Source of the DNA: Flavobacterium sp. Root420
GTDB lineage: Bacteria > Bacteroidota > Bacteroidia > Flavobacteriales > Flavobacteriaceae
Reading direction: 5' to 3'
Assembly (NCBI RefSeq): GCF_001427905.1
Contig: NZ_LMEF01000012.1
Location: 483,367-547,366 of the forward strand
Length of the DNA: 64,000 bases
The position numbers and the translations under genes were made by a program. The notes below the pieces were generated by a model. The model searched no databases. It saw only the letters and a list, made by a program, of their open reading frames with translations, and was not told the DNA's origin. Below are positions 43,693-53,200 of the stretch, piece after piece; the stretch's first letter is position 1; every line of letters starts with the position of its first letter.

Positions 43693-45540
43693 CTATTTCA
43701 ATAAATCACCAACAGCCTGTACGGTTGTTGCATGATAGCCAGATTTTGCTTTATTAAAAATCTGTTTTGCCCAGATTTTTCCTTCCGGAGTTTTAACCAT
43801 TTCTTTATAAAGCGACATCAATGATCCAGTTCTGCTCGTTGCAATCATAAATTGCTCGATCGCAGGATAAGCCGTTTTGTATTGATGACGAATCGCCTGA
43901 ATGAACCATTGACGTTTGATAACGAAGTTTCCGTTTTTAGTAAAGCTGAATTCATTATCAATAGCAGTCATTTCTTTAGCAGTAATATCAGACGGAAGAT
44001 AATCGATAAAATGCTGCTTTTCTGTAGTTGATTTTATCTTTTCGCTCAATCCTTTAACGCCGGTTGTTCTCCAGTTTTTCTGAATATTGTCTATTGCAAT
44101 AAAATCTTCAGAAGAAACAGCTGTAATGTTTGATGGAACTCCAGGTTTGTAAATCCAATCATCTAACTTGATTTTATCAGCCAGCGCTTTGTCATCTTTA
44201 ATAAGATTCTCTTTTAGGTATTTTACAAAGTCTTCTGTTGTGATAGATTGAAAAGCGTGTGCATCAAAATAGTTTTTAATAAACGGATCAAATTTTTCAC
44301 GGCCAACAGCGGCTTCAATTACTTTCAGGAAGTTGTATCCTTTTACGTATGGAATTTGACTGATTCCATCATCCGGGTTTCTGTTGGTAAGGCTTACTTT
44401 TAATCTTGTATCAGGATTGGTTGCTCCGTATTCAGCAATATTGTCATCCAAATCTTTACGAGTTAAAACATCCTGCATTTCGGCTTCTTTCTTGCCGAAA
44501 ATTTCTTCTCCGATTCGGTGTTCAACATAAGTTGTAAATCCTTCATTTAACCAAATGTCATCCCAGGTTGCATTAGTAACTAAGTTTCCGCTCCAGCTAT
44601 GACCTAATTCGTGTGCTAATAAACTAGTTAAAGAACGATCTCCTGCAATTACGCCTGGAGTTAAAAAAGTTAGGTTTGGATTTTCCATTCCACCATAAGG
44701 GAAACTCGGAGGTAAAACCAAGACATCATAGCGTCCCCAACGGTATGGACCGTAAAGTTTTTCTGCAGCATGAACCATTTTTCCTAATTCGGCAAATTCC
44801 CAGGCTGCTTTATTTATTAAAGAAGGTTCTGCGTAAACACCAGTTCTATTGTCAATCGATTTGAATTCAATATCTCCAACAGCAATCGCCATTAAATAAG
44901 ACGGAATTGCTTTGTCTTGTTTGAAAGTATAAACTCCGGTATCATTTTTCTTTTGTGGATTTACAGCGCTCATTACTGCCATTAAATCTTTAGGAACCGT
45001 AACTTTTGCATTGTAAGTAAAACGAATTCCAGGTGAATCCTGACATGGAATCCAGGTACGTGACCAAATACTTTCTCCCTGAGAGAATAGGAAAGGTTTC
45101 TTTTTATCTGCCGTTTGCTGTGGATTCAACCACTGTAATGCAATCGCTTCTTTTGAGGTACTGTAATAAATATTTACTTTCGTTGTATTTGGTTCAATTG
45201 TAATGTGAAGCGGTTTTCCGTGGAATTCAACTGCTGCACCTAATTCAAATTTCGTTTCCTTTTCTTCGTCTCCTAAAGTTACTTTGGTAATGTTTAGTGT
45301 ATTCTCATCGAAGATAATTTCATTTCCTTTACTAATATTATCAATTTGCCAGGAAGCTTTTCCTGAAATAGTCTGTGTGTCAAAATCAACTTTGATGTCG
45401 AGATCCAAATGTTTTACTACTGCAAGTTCTGGTTTAGAGAAGGAGTGTTCATCTGTAACAACAGCTGGTTTTTCGGTTTGCTCTTTTTTCTCACAGGCTA
45501 TGGCTGTCAGGAATAAAGTTACAAGGATTAGTTTTTTCAT
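43693..45540 (-). CDS. M1 family aminopeptidase, lipoprotein
   Basis: 615 residues. Lipobox LFLTAIACEKKE at the N-terminus. The M1 exopeptidase motif GGMEN is in FPYGGMENPNLTFL; the zinc site HELGH is at 310-314 with the third ligand Glu333 in NEGFTTYVEHR. A beta-domain precedes and an alpha-helical domain of the leukotriene A4 hydrolase type follows. It removes N-terminal residues from peptides, probably in the periplasm or on the surface. Single gene with a terminator on either side. Confidence 0.93.
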   Translation of the reverse strand: MKKLILVTLFLTAIACEKKEQTEKPAVVTDEHSFSKPELAVVKHLDLDIKVDFDTQTISGKASWQIDNISKGNEIIFDENTLNITKVTLGDEEKETKFELGAAVEFHGKPLHITIEPNTTKVNIYYSTSKEAIALQWLNPQQTADKKKPFLFSQGESIWSRTWIPCQDSPGIRFTYNAKVTVPKDLMAVMSAVNPQKKNDTGVYTFKQDKAIPSYLMAIAVGDIEFKSIDNRTGVYAEPSLINKAAWEFAELGKMVHAAEKLYGPYRWGRYDVLVLPPSFPYGGMENPNLTFLTPGVIAGDRSLTSLLAHELGHSWSGNLVTNATWDDIWLNEGFTTYVEHRIGEEIFGKKEAEMQDVLTRKDLDDNIAEYGATNPDTRLKVSLTNRNPDDGISQIPYVKGYNFLKVIEAAVGREKFDPFIKNYFDAHAFQSITTEDFVKYLKENLIKDDKALADKIKLDDWIYKPGVPSNITAVSSEDFIAIDNIQKNWRTTGVKGLSEKIKSTTEKQHFIDYLPSDITAKEMTAIDNEFSFTKNGNFVIKRQWFIQAIRHQYKTAYPAIEQFMIATSRTGSLMSLYKEMVKTPEGKIWAKQIFNKAKSGYHATTVQAVGDLLK

Positions 45541-45578
45541 TTTATGAAGTATTGAATTTTGAGGATGAAATTAAATAA

Positions 45579-45611
45579 AAAATCCCGTTTTGAATAAACA
45601 AAACGGGATTT
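45579..45611 (-). terminator. terminator of the PDH E2 gene
   Basis: AAATCCCGTTTTG, 6-nt loop, CAAAACGGGATTT; T-rich on the minus strand after the stem. It lies 20 nt beyond the stop at 45632. Confidence 0.8.
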
Positions 45612-45631
45612 AAATATAAAATTAACAGCGA

Positions 45632-47296
45632 TTATGCCAACATTGTAACTGGGCTTTCGATGTATTGTTTTAATGTTTGTAAGAACTGAGCACCAGTTGC
45701 ACCGTCAATTGTTCTGTGGTCGCAAGCTAATGATAACATCATTGTGTTTCCAACTACAATCTGACCGTTTTTAACTACTGGTTTCTCCACAATTGCACCT
45801 ACAGAAAGGATAGCAGAGTTAGGTTGGTTGATAATTGAATTGAATTCAGTTATACCAAACATTCCAAGGTTAGATACTGTAAAAGTACTTCCTTCCATTT
45901 CTTGTGGTCCAAGTTTTTTGTTTTTAGCTCTTCCTGCAAGATCTCTTACTGAAGCACCAATTTGAGATAAACTCATAGCGTCTGTAAATTTCAATACAGG
46001 TACTACTAATCCGTCTTCAACTGCTACGGCAACACCAATATTAACGTGGTGGTTGATGATGATAGCATCTTCTTTCCACTGAGAGTTAATTTTTGGATGT
46101 TTTTTTAAGGCTAAAGCGCAAGCTTTAATTACCATATCGTTGAAAGATACTTTTGTGTCAGGAACCGTATTGATTGTCGCTCTTGCACCCATAGCTTCGT
46201 CCATGCTTACTTCGATCACTAAATTATAGTGAGGTGCAGTAAATAATGATTCAGCAAGACGTTTTGCGATAATTTTACGCATTTGAGAGTTTTTGATCTC
46301 TTCTGTGAAAACTTCTCCGGCAGGAACAAATACTTTTGGTGCAGCAGGAGCAGCAGCTTCTTGTGGTTTAGCAGCAGAAGTTGCAGCAGGCTGAGCTTGT
46401 GCAGATGGAGTAAAGTTTTCGATATCGCTTTTTACGATACGTCCGTTTTCTCCAGATCCTTTAACCTGAGTTAATTGGATTCCTTTGTCAGAAGCGATTT
46501 TTTTAGCTAATGGTGAAGCTAAAATTCTTCCTCCGTTTGAGGAAGTATCTGCAACAGCTTCAGTAGCTTTTTCAGCAGCGGGAGCAGCTTTTTCTTCAGT
46601 TGCAGGAGTACTTGCAGTTGCAGCACCTCCGGCAGTATAGTTTTCAGCAATTCCGGAAATGTCAGTTCCGGCAGGTCCGATGATGGCTAGTAAGCTATCA
46701 ACAGGAGCTGTATTTCCTTCCTGTATTCCGATGTATAATAATGTACCTTCATTGAAAGACTCAAACTCCATTGTAGCTTTGTCCGTTTCAATTTCAGCTA
46801 AAATATCACCTTCAGCAACAGCATCACCTACTTTTTTCAACCAGGTTGCTACAGTTCCTTCCGTCATTGTATCACTCAAACGAGGCATCGTTACAACCAC
46901 AACACCTTTAGGTAATGCAGCAGCAGCTTTTGCGGGAGCAGCAGTTTCAGTTTTTGCTTCAGCAGCAGGAGCCTCTTTTGTTTCAGCCTTTGGTTCCGAA
47001 GCTTCGGAACTAGCAGCAGGAGCATCACCACCAGCCAATAAAGCCGAAATGTCTTCTCCTTCGTTTCCAATAATTGCTAATAAGGAATCAACAGGAGCAG
47101 TTTCTCCAGCCTGAATTCCGATATGTAAAAGAGTTCCTTCGTTAAAAGATTCGAACTCCATTGTTGCTTTGTCTGTTTCAATTTCAGCAAGGATATCTCC
47201 TTCGCTAATTTTGTCGCCTACTTTTTTAAGCCAAGTCGCTACCGTTCCTTCCGTCATAGTATCGCTCAAACGAGGCATTGTTACTTTTATCGCCAT
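45632..47296 (-). CDS. pyruvate dehydrogenase complex E2 (dihydrolipoamide acetyltransferase)
   Basis: 554 residues: two lipoyl domains (about 3-78 and 133-208) with lipoyl lysines Lys43 and Lys173 in ETDKATMEFES, a peripheral-subunit-binding domain (~257-295, ILASPLAKKIASDKGIQ) and the catalytic acyltransferase core ending in CDHRTIDGATGAQF with His527 and Asp531. Ala/Pro/Glu-rich linkers separate the parts. The two lipoyl domains are offset by exactly 130 residues and nearly identical, a sign of internal duplication. It moves acetyl groups to CoA in the cytoplasm. It follows pdhA by 6 nt, so both are one transcript; E1-beta and E3 are not in the window. Confidence 0.95.
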   Translation of the reverse strand: MAIKVTMPRLSDTMTEGTVATWLKKVGDKISEGDILAEIETDKATMEFESFNEGTLLHIGIQAGETAPVDSLLAIIGNEGEDISALLAGGDAPAASSEASEPKAETKEAPAAEAKTETAAPAKAAAALPKGVVVVTMPRLSDTMTEGTVATWLKKVGDAVAEGDILAEIETDKATMEFESFNEGTLLYIGIQEGNTAPVDSLLAIIGPAGTDISGIAENYTAGGAATASTPATEEKAAPAAEKATEAVADTSSNGGRILASPLAKKIASDKGIQLTQVKGSGENGRIVKSDIENFTPSAQAQPAATSAAKPQEAAAPAAPKVFVPAGEVFTEEIKNSQMRKIIAKRLAESLFTAPHYNLVIEVSMDEAMGARATINTVPDTKVSFNDMVIKACALALKKHPKINSQWKEDAIIINHHVNIGVAVAVEDGLVVPVLKFTDAMSLSQIGASVRDLAGRAKNKKLGPQEMEGSTFTVSNLGMFGITEFNSIINQPNSAILSVGAIVEKPVVKNGQIVVGNTMMLSLACDHRTIDGATGAQFLQTLKQYIESPVTMLA

Positions 47297-47302
47297 AATA
47301 TG

Positions 47303-48301
47303 TTATAGTTTATGAGGTGTAAATGGATAGTCTTCTTGTGCATATACTACATCGTATAATTGTTGTAATTCAGGATATGGAGATTCTTCAGCGAATTTCA
47401 CACATTCTTCAACCAGGTCTTTCACTCGTTGGTCAATTACTTCAATTTCTTCTTCTGTAGCATATTTTTGATCCATAATTACATCTAAAACTTGTGTAAT
47501 AGGGTCAATTTTTTTGTACTCTTCAACCTCTTCTTTAGAACGGTATAGTTGTGCATCAGACATAGAGTGTCCTCTGTAACGGTACGTTTTCATTTCAAGG
47601 AAAGTTGGTCCGTCTCCACGACGGGCTCTGTCAATTGCTTCAGTCATTGCTTCAGCAACTTTTACAGGATTCATTCCGTCAACTGGTCCGCAAGGCATTT
47701 CGTAACCTAAACCTAGTTTCCAGATATCAGTGTGATTTGCAGTTCTTTCAACAGAAGTTCCCATTGCATAACCGTTGTTTTCAACGATAAATACAACTGG
47801 AAGTTTCCATAACATTGCCATGTTAAAAGCTTCGTGTAGTGAACCTTGTCTTGCAGCTCCATCACCAAAATAAGTCATGGTAACACCGCCAGTTTCAAAA
47901 TATTTATCAGCAAAAGCTAAACCAGCTCCTACCGGAATTTGTCCACCTACGATTCCGTGACCTCCGTAAAAACGGTGTTCTTTAGAGAAAATGTGCATAG
48001 AACCTCCCATACCTTTAGAAGTTCCTGTTGCTTTTCCTAAAAGCTCAGCCATTACACGTCGAGGATCAACGCCCATACCAATTGGCTGCACGTGGTTTCT
48101 GTAAGCAGTAATCATTTTATCTTTGGTCAAGTCCATAGCGTGCAAAGCACCCGCTAATACAGCCTCCTGACCATTATATAAGTGTAGAAAACCTCTAACT
48201 TTTTGTTGAATGTATAATGCTGCAAGTTTGTCTTCAAACTTTCTCCAAAGCAGCATGTCTTCGTACCACTTTAAATATACTTCTTTTGTAACTTCTTTCA
48301 T
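47303..48301 (-). CDS. pdhA: pyruvate dehydrogenase E1 component, alpha subunit
   Basis: 332 residues from ATG 48301 (MKEVTKEVYLKWYEDMLLWR); an open frame runs 34 codons further up but the family starts here. The TPP motif GDGAARQGSLHEAFNM leads to VFIVENNGYAMGTS. YRGHSMSDAQLYRSKEEVEE contains the phosphorylation-loop region of E1-alpha. It decarboxylates pyruvate and passes the acetyl group to E2, encoded directly downstream. The E1-beta gene is elsewhere. Confidence 0.95.
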   Translation of the reverse strand: MKEVTKEVYLKWYEDMLLWRKFEDKLAALYIQQKVRGFLHLYNGQEAVLAGALHAMDLTKDKMITAYRNHVQPIGMGVDPRRVMAELLGKATGTSKGMGGSMHIFSKEHRFYGGHGIVGGQIPVGAGLAFADKYFETGGVTMTYFGDGAARQGSLHEAFNMAMLWKLPVVFIVENNGYAMGTSVERTANHTDIWKLGLGYEMPCGPVDGMNPVKVAEAMTEAIDRARRGDGPTFLEMKTYRYRGHSMSDAQLYRSKEEVEEYKKIDPITQVLDVIMDQKYATEEEIEVIDQRVKDLVEECVKFAEESPYPELQQLYDVVYAQEDYPFTPHKL

Positions 48302-48400
48302 CTGAATTCTTTCTTTTGCTAAAGTTGTTTGTGTTATCAATTGTTGCCTATAACGCAAAATAGTTTCCTCCCACAAATTTGCGCCCGAAAGGTCGGGATG

Positions 48401-48408
48401 CAAAAATA
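48401..48408 (-). promoter_or_regulatory. pdhA -7 promoter element
   Basis: TATTTTTG on the minus strand, exact TAnnTTTG match, 100 nt upstream of the pdhA start, giving a leader of about 90 nt. Its position inside the extended reading frame argues for the shorter start. Confidence 0.45.
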
Positions 48409-48458
48409 AGACATTACATTTAAGAACTAAAATTTAAACGCTGTTTTTTGGCTTTTTT

Positions 48459-48941
48459 TTACAAGAACTTTTTATCAAACATAAATGGAAGCAGATTTTT
48501 TAGGGATGCTGATTGATAAACTTCACCTGTTTCGCCCATAAAATAGATTTCGATAGGGGTGTCCTGCTTGATTTCATATTCTGCAATTGATTGTCGGCAA
48601 GAACCGCAAGGTGGAATTGGAGCTGTAGTTTTATTCGTATCTGAGGCTGCGGTAATTGCCATTTTTAAGATTTTAGCTTCAGGATAAACACTACCCGCGT
48701 AAAAGATGGCCACACGTTCTGCACATAAACCCGAAGGATAAGCTGCATTTTCCTGATTTGATCCGACAACTATTTTTCCATTATCTAGAAGTAATGCAGC
48801 TCCAACTCTAAATTGAGAATAGGGTGCGTATGCTTTTTTGCGAATTTCAACAGCCTGATTCATTAAATCCTGAATTTCAGCTGTAAGCTCTTTTAAGTTG
48901 TCGTATACTATAAATGATGATGTGACGCTTATTTCTTTCAT
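48459..48941 (-). CDS. cdd: cytidine deaminase
   Basis: 160 residues. Zinc site: Cys73-Ala-Glu75 in SGLCAERVAIFYAG and Cys112-x2-Cys115 in IPPCGSCRQSIAEY. AYAPYSQFRVGAALLL is the substrate-binding segment. Homotetrameric type; deaminates cytidine and deoxycytidine in pyrimidine salvage. Lies between pdhA and porV on the same strand; the porV terminator just upstream suggests its own promoter. Confidence 0.94.
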   Translation of the reverse strand: MKEISVTSSFIVYDNLKELTAEIQDLMNQAVEIRKKAYAPYSQFRVGAALLLDNGKIVVGSNQENAAYPSGLCAERVAIFYAGSVYPEAKILKMAITAASDTNKTTAPIPPCGSCRQSIAEYEIKQDTPIEIYFMGETGEVYQSASLKNLLPFMFDKKFL

Positions 48942-48952
48942 TGTTTTTATGG

Positions 48953-48992
48953 GAAAAAAAATCCAAATTCCTAAAAAATAGAAATTTGGATT
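48953..48992 (-). terminator. terminator of porU-porV
   Basis: AATCCAAATT pairs with AATTTGGATT; on the minus strand eight T follow the stem. It lies about 27 nt beyond the porV stop. Confidence 0.75.
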
Positions 48993-49018
48993 GTTATTGT
49001 TTTTTTTATTTTGTCTTT

Positions 49019-50221
49019 TTAATATTCTTCGTATTTGTCGCCAAAGTTAAACGTTAAAGAAAAACGAAGTGTGTTTTCTAACGGATTTTTAACTTTTGAA
49101 GTAGAGAATAAATAAGAAACATCGATTTTTACGATATTATATTTGAAACCAGCGCCTAAGGAGAAAAACTGTCTAGCTCCTTTTTGCGGACTTTCATGGA
49201 AATAACCTGCTCTTACAGCAAATGAGTCCTGATACATATATTCTCCGGCTACACTATAGGTAATTTCTTTTAATTCTTCGCTAAAGCCACCCGGAGCATC
49301 TCCAAATGATTTAAAAATTCCTTCAACCCAACCGATATCATTGTAATTGTTATAATTGATAGTGTTAGCCTGTTCCTGCGAAATATCTCCCGGATCTGTA
49401 AAATCCCCATCTCCATTTGCATCGACTGGTGTTCCTGGTCCCGGAGGAGTCGGTACTAAGAGTTTAGCGAATTCAACGCTAACGCCAACTTTATTATAAT
49501 CGTCCAGAATAAAATCGAAACCTCCACCTAGACGTAAATTGGCAGGTAAAAAGTTAGCGCTCAAATCATCATTATCATAGCTGATTTTTGGGCCTAAATT
49601 TTGAACATTGAAACCTGCTCTCCATCTCCCATTAAAATCTGAGTACGCAATTTCTTCTGTTTGATAAAATCCGGCAACATCGACAGCGAAAGATTTTGCA
49701 GCGGAAGCATCAATATCTTCTGAGGCAATTTTTAAATTGGAACGAATATATCTTCCAGCAACTGCCATAGAAAATTTTTCGCTAAGTTTTAGAGAGTAAG
49801 AACCATCTAAAGCAAATTCGTTTGGTGAAACTATTCTGGCAGCTTCATTAGGATCTCCTGTTGTTCTTAATTCTATATCTCCAAAGCCAAAATAACGAAA
49901 GCTTCCTGCAAAGGCACTTTTTTCGTTGATCCTATTATAATAGGTTAATTGACCAAGTGAAATATCATTGGCTAAATCTGTTAAATAAGGCGTGTAACTA
50001 ATTGAGAGACCTTGCTTGTCTAATGCAAAAGCATATTTTGCAGGATTCCATTGTTGAGAATAAGCGTCAGCAGAAGTTGCTACACCCTGATCTGCCAAAC
50101 CTGCTGCTCTCGCATCAGCGGCTACTAATAAAAACGGAACTCCAGTTGTAATAGGTCGATCTTGGGCTTTAACGTATGCAACAATTAAAAAACAAAGTAA
50201 TAAAAGTGATATTTTTTTCAT
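49019..50221 (-). CDS. porV: type IX secretion system outer-membrane protein PorV
   Basis: 400 residues with a signal peptide (ISLLLLCFLIVAYVKAQDRP). The mature protein begins with TGVPFLLVAADARAAGLADQ and continues GVATSADAYSQQWNPAKYAF, the hallmark of PorV, and closes with barrel strands ending NTLRFSLTFNFGDKYEEY. PorV is a 14-strand barrel that accepts cargo from the SprA translocon and, with PorU, forms the attachment complex. The gene follows porU by 41 nt, as in F. johnsoniae. Confidence 0.94.
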   Translation of the reverse strand: MKKISLLLLCFLIVAYVKAQDRPITTGVPFLLVAADARAAGLADQGVATSADAYSQQWNPAKYAFALDKQGLSISYTPYLTDLANDISLGQLTYYNRINEKSAFAGSFRYFGFGDIELRTTGDPNEAARIVSPNEFALDGSYSLKLSEKFSMAVAGRYIRSNLKIASEDIDASAAKSFAVDVAGFYQTEEIAYSDFNGRWRAGFNVQNLGPKISYDNDDLSANFLPANLRLGGGFDFILDDYNKVGVSVEFAKLLVPTPPGPGTPVDANGDGDFTDPGDISQEQANTINYNNYNDIGWVEGIFKSFGDAPGGFSEELKEITYSVAGEYMYQDSFAVRAGYFHESPQKGARQFFSLGAGFKYNIVKIDVSYLFSTSKVKNPLENTLRFSLTFNFGDKYEEY

Positions 50222-50262
50222 TTATAGGGCTAATGGTATTTATGATACAAATATATATATTA

Positions 50263-53200
50263 TTATAATATGACAAGCTTTTCGTACTTTTCTGCTTTTT
50301 TATTTGTTAAATTTGATTTGACAGTGAGTTTGTAAATGTAAACTCCTTTTCCAATTCGGTCCCCAAAATCGTCTTTTCCGTCCCAGGTTATTTCTCTTGA
50401 TAAGAAACCTTCCGTAGTAATGATTTGATTTTTTGTCCAGACAACCTTTCCGGTAATAGTCATTACCTGAACCTGCACATCCAAAGGTTCATAAGGCCTG
50501 TTATGTGAAAACCAGAATTGGGTATAAGTTGAAAATGGATTCGGATAATTAAGAACATGGGTTAATGTCAATGATTCATCTCCAACGACGATAAATTGTA
50601 TTTCACTTGTAACGGGATTGTTGTAAACATCCCAGGCTGTGAAACTTATTGTGTGCATACCTGCGGACAGATTTCTTAACGGAAAACGTAAATTTCCATT
50701 CGTATAATCGTCTAATTTTGTTTGATAATAATCATTCAAAATGTACGGATTGCTTACATCTCCATCTAAAATTGCAACAATATCATGACCAATTCCACTC
50801 GCGGTATTTATACCATTTTCATCTTCTAATAGCGCCAAAAGAAAAGGTGAGCTATTCGTAATACCACCTGAAACAAAAGTTTCGTCGTTCATATATAACT
50901 TCACTTTTGGACTAATATTGTCCTGAGGTGCATTTTCATTTATTCCCCCAATTTTAATAATATTACTATAACCCGATTGATTTTCTAACAGCTGATTTTT
51001 TTTCGAATAAAAACTAATTTTCCCATAATCAACAGGAATTCGAATGTCTCTCGGAACAACAAAACTAAATTCAAACTGGCCATTGGTTACGGTCGCATTT
51101 CCCCTAAAAATAGTTTCTCCAAGAGTTTTGAATGACATTGCAGGGCTATATCCATCATTATTTAAGGTCGAAGTTGTAATTAATTTGTCAAAAATAGCTG
51201 TAGCTAATTCACCGTTGTAATTGCTTAATAATGTGTTGTTTTCATCTGTAATTTCACCTGTAATTTTAATTTTTGAAAGCGATTTAAGGTCTGGAATCGG
51301 TTGTGAAATCACAACATCGTTTACTTTTGTTAAATTTATTCTTGGTTTCGGTATCGCCAACATCAAAGCGGGATCTCCAATGTAAAAAATAACATTACTG
51401 GAATAACTCGGGTTTTCATTTTTTGAAATTCGAAGTGCTTCTGCAATTGTTGTGTATTGATTTGAGCCGTAAGAAAGCAGGTTTTTGCTTAAATTATCAT
51501 TGAAGTTTTCGGCATTAAACTGACCAATTGCCCTGATCGTAGTCAGCATCGAAATAGCACCTCCTTTTGGATTCCAAAAAGTATATTCACCGGCCGTTGG
51601 TCTTGTTGGGTCGTCAAATCTTGAGAATTCACATGTAATAGTGATGAATAAAGGATATTTATATTGGTTGTTTAAGTTTTGACCATCTGATTTTTCCCAA
51701 ATTCGCTCACTTGCCAAACCATCTTCACCACCATGTCCTAAATAATTAAAAACTAAAGCTCCTTTTTCAAAAGCATTAAAAAGATCAGTTCTTGCTTTTG
51801 GATATCTTGATCCTCCTGCTGAAGCTTCTTGAGTATAAGAATCTAAAATAATTTTATCGATATTAAAAAACGGTTTTTCAGTTGCAATAACATCAGCTAA
51901 ACTATTTTGGCGCGACTGTAAAGAAGCGTCAGAACTTTGGTCTGAATCATCACTGACTAAAACAACATTATTTCTCCAGTTGCCATACGACTTTGTATCA
52001 TGATATTCCAATACCTTATTAACCATTTCTCCCGCCTGAGCATTGTCTGAAACCAACATCCTTCCTACGGCTATATCAATTCCGCCAAAAAACGAAATGA
52101 TATTTCCTTCATCCGGATCCATGAGCCCGTAAAAATCATCAGAAGCAAATGAAGATTCTCCAATTGTATTACTATTTAAGGAATGATATATAGGTACAAT
52201 ATTCGTGTTGTTCGAAATTCTATCCTTATAATCAAATGAAGCATCTCCAAATAGATTTACATATTTTATTCTTTTTTCTGGCGAAGAAGCATTTTCATAA
52301 ATGTATTTAATGCAATTGCGAATAGCTGCAATGTCTTGTTTTCCTGAAGCGAATTCCTGATAGATATTCTCTAAGGTAATTACCTTTGTGTTTAAATTAG
52401 AATAAGTACGATGAAAATTAGCTAATTTTTCAGCCTGGGAAACTAAAAACTTTGGAGCAATAATTACATAATCGATATCCTGAAAACTATTTTGTGCATT
52501 TTTAAATATGGTTCCTTTTAAGTTTTGATTGGTGATTTTTGATTGACTCTCTTTTAAAGGAGTGAAATAATCTGCAGGATCAATGGCGATATATTTTCGA
52601 ACTTCTCCTAATGAAGCCTTGAAGCTGAAGGTTGCCTGATTTGGGTTTTCTATTTTTGATACATTATATAGGTCTGTAATGTCCCAAATTTGAGAAATGC
52701 CTGAAGCGTTTCCAATCGTGTAATTTGCAATTCCGGTAGTTGAACCGGCTAAATCGTATTGAAATTTAAATTGTTTTCCTGTACCTAATAATTTTCGTCT
52801 GGCAATCAAATTGATGTAATCGAGATATCCTTTCGATCCCGGAACTCCGTTATTATTATAGGTAAGTTTTATTTTTACGCTTTCAGTTCCTGTGAAAACG
52901 GTATTAACAGGTAGTTTTCCGGTATAAAACTTTATATCTGAACTTGAAACTAATGCATTGAAATTAATAGTGCCAATACTTTGACCATTAGCAGCAATTG
53001 CAAATGACGTAGGAGTAAAGGCAGCCGATGCAGCACTAACTTCAATTTTTACAGGTACGGAAACATCAAGATTTGGGAAAGTGAATGAGAATTCCTGTTC
53101 CTGATTAATATCAAATGATTCCCCGAACCATTGACGTCCCAGATGAGCAATATTGGTCTGGTCGATTTCGTGAGATTGATAGTCATCAAACGTGTTTAGC

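Noticed and set aside
46659..47114. 151-codon plus-strand frame inside the PDH E2 gene
   Set aside because: A shadow of the Ala/Glu-rich linkers and lipoyl domains on the opposite strand.
48302..48403. 34-codon N-terminal extension of PDH E1-alpha
   Set aside because: It runs through the putative promoter, and the known N-terminus begins at MKEVTKEVYLKWYEDM.
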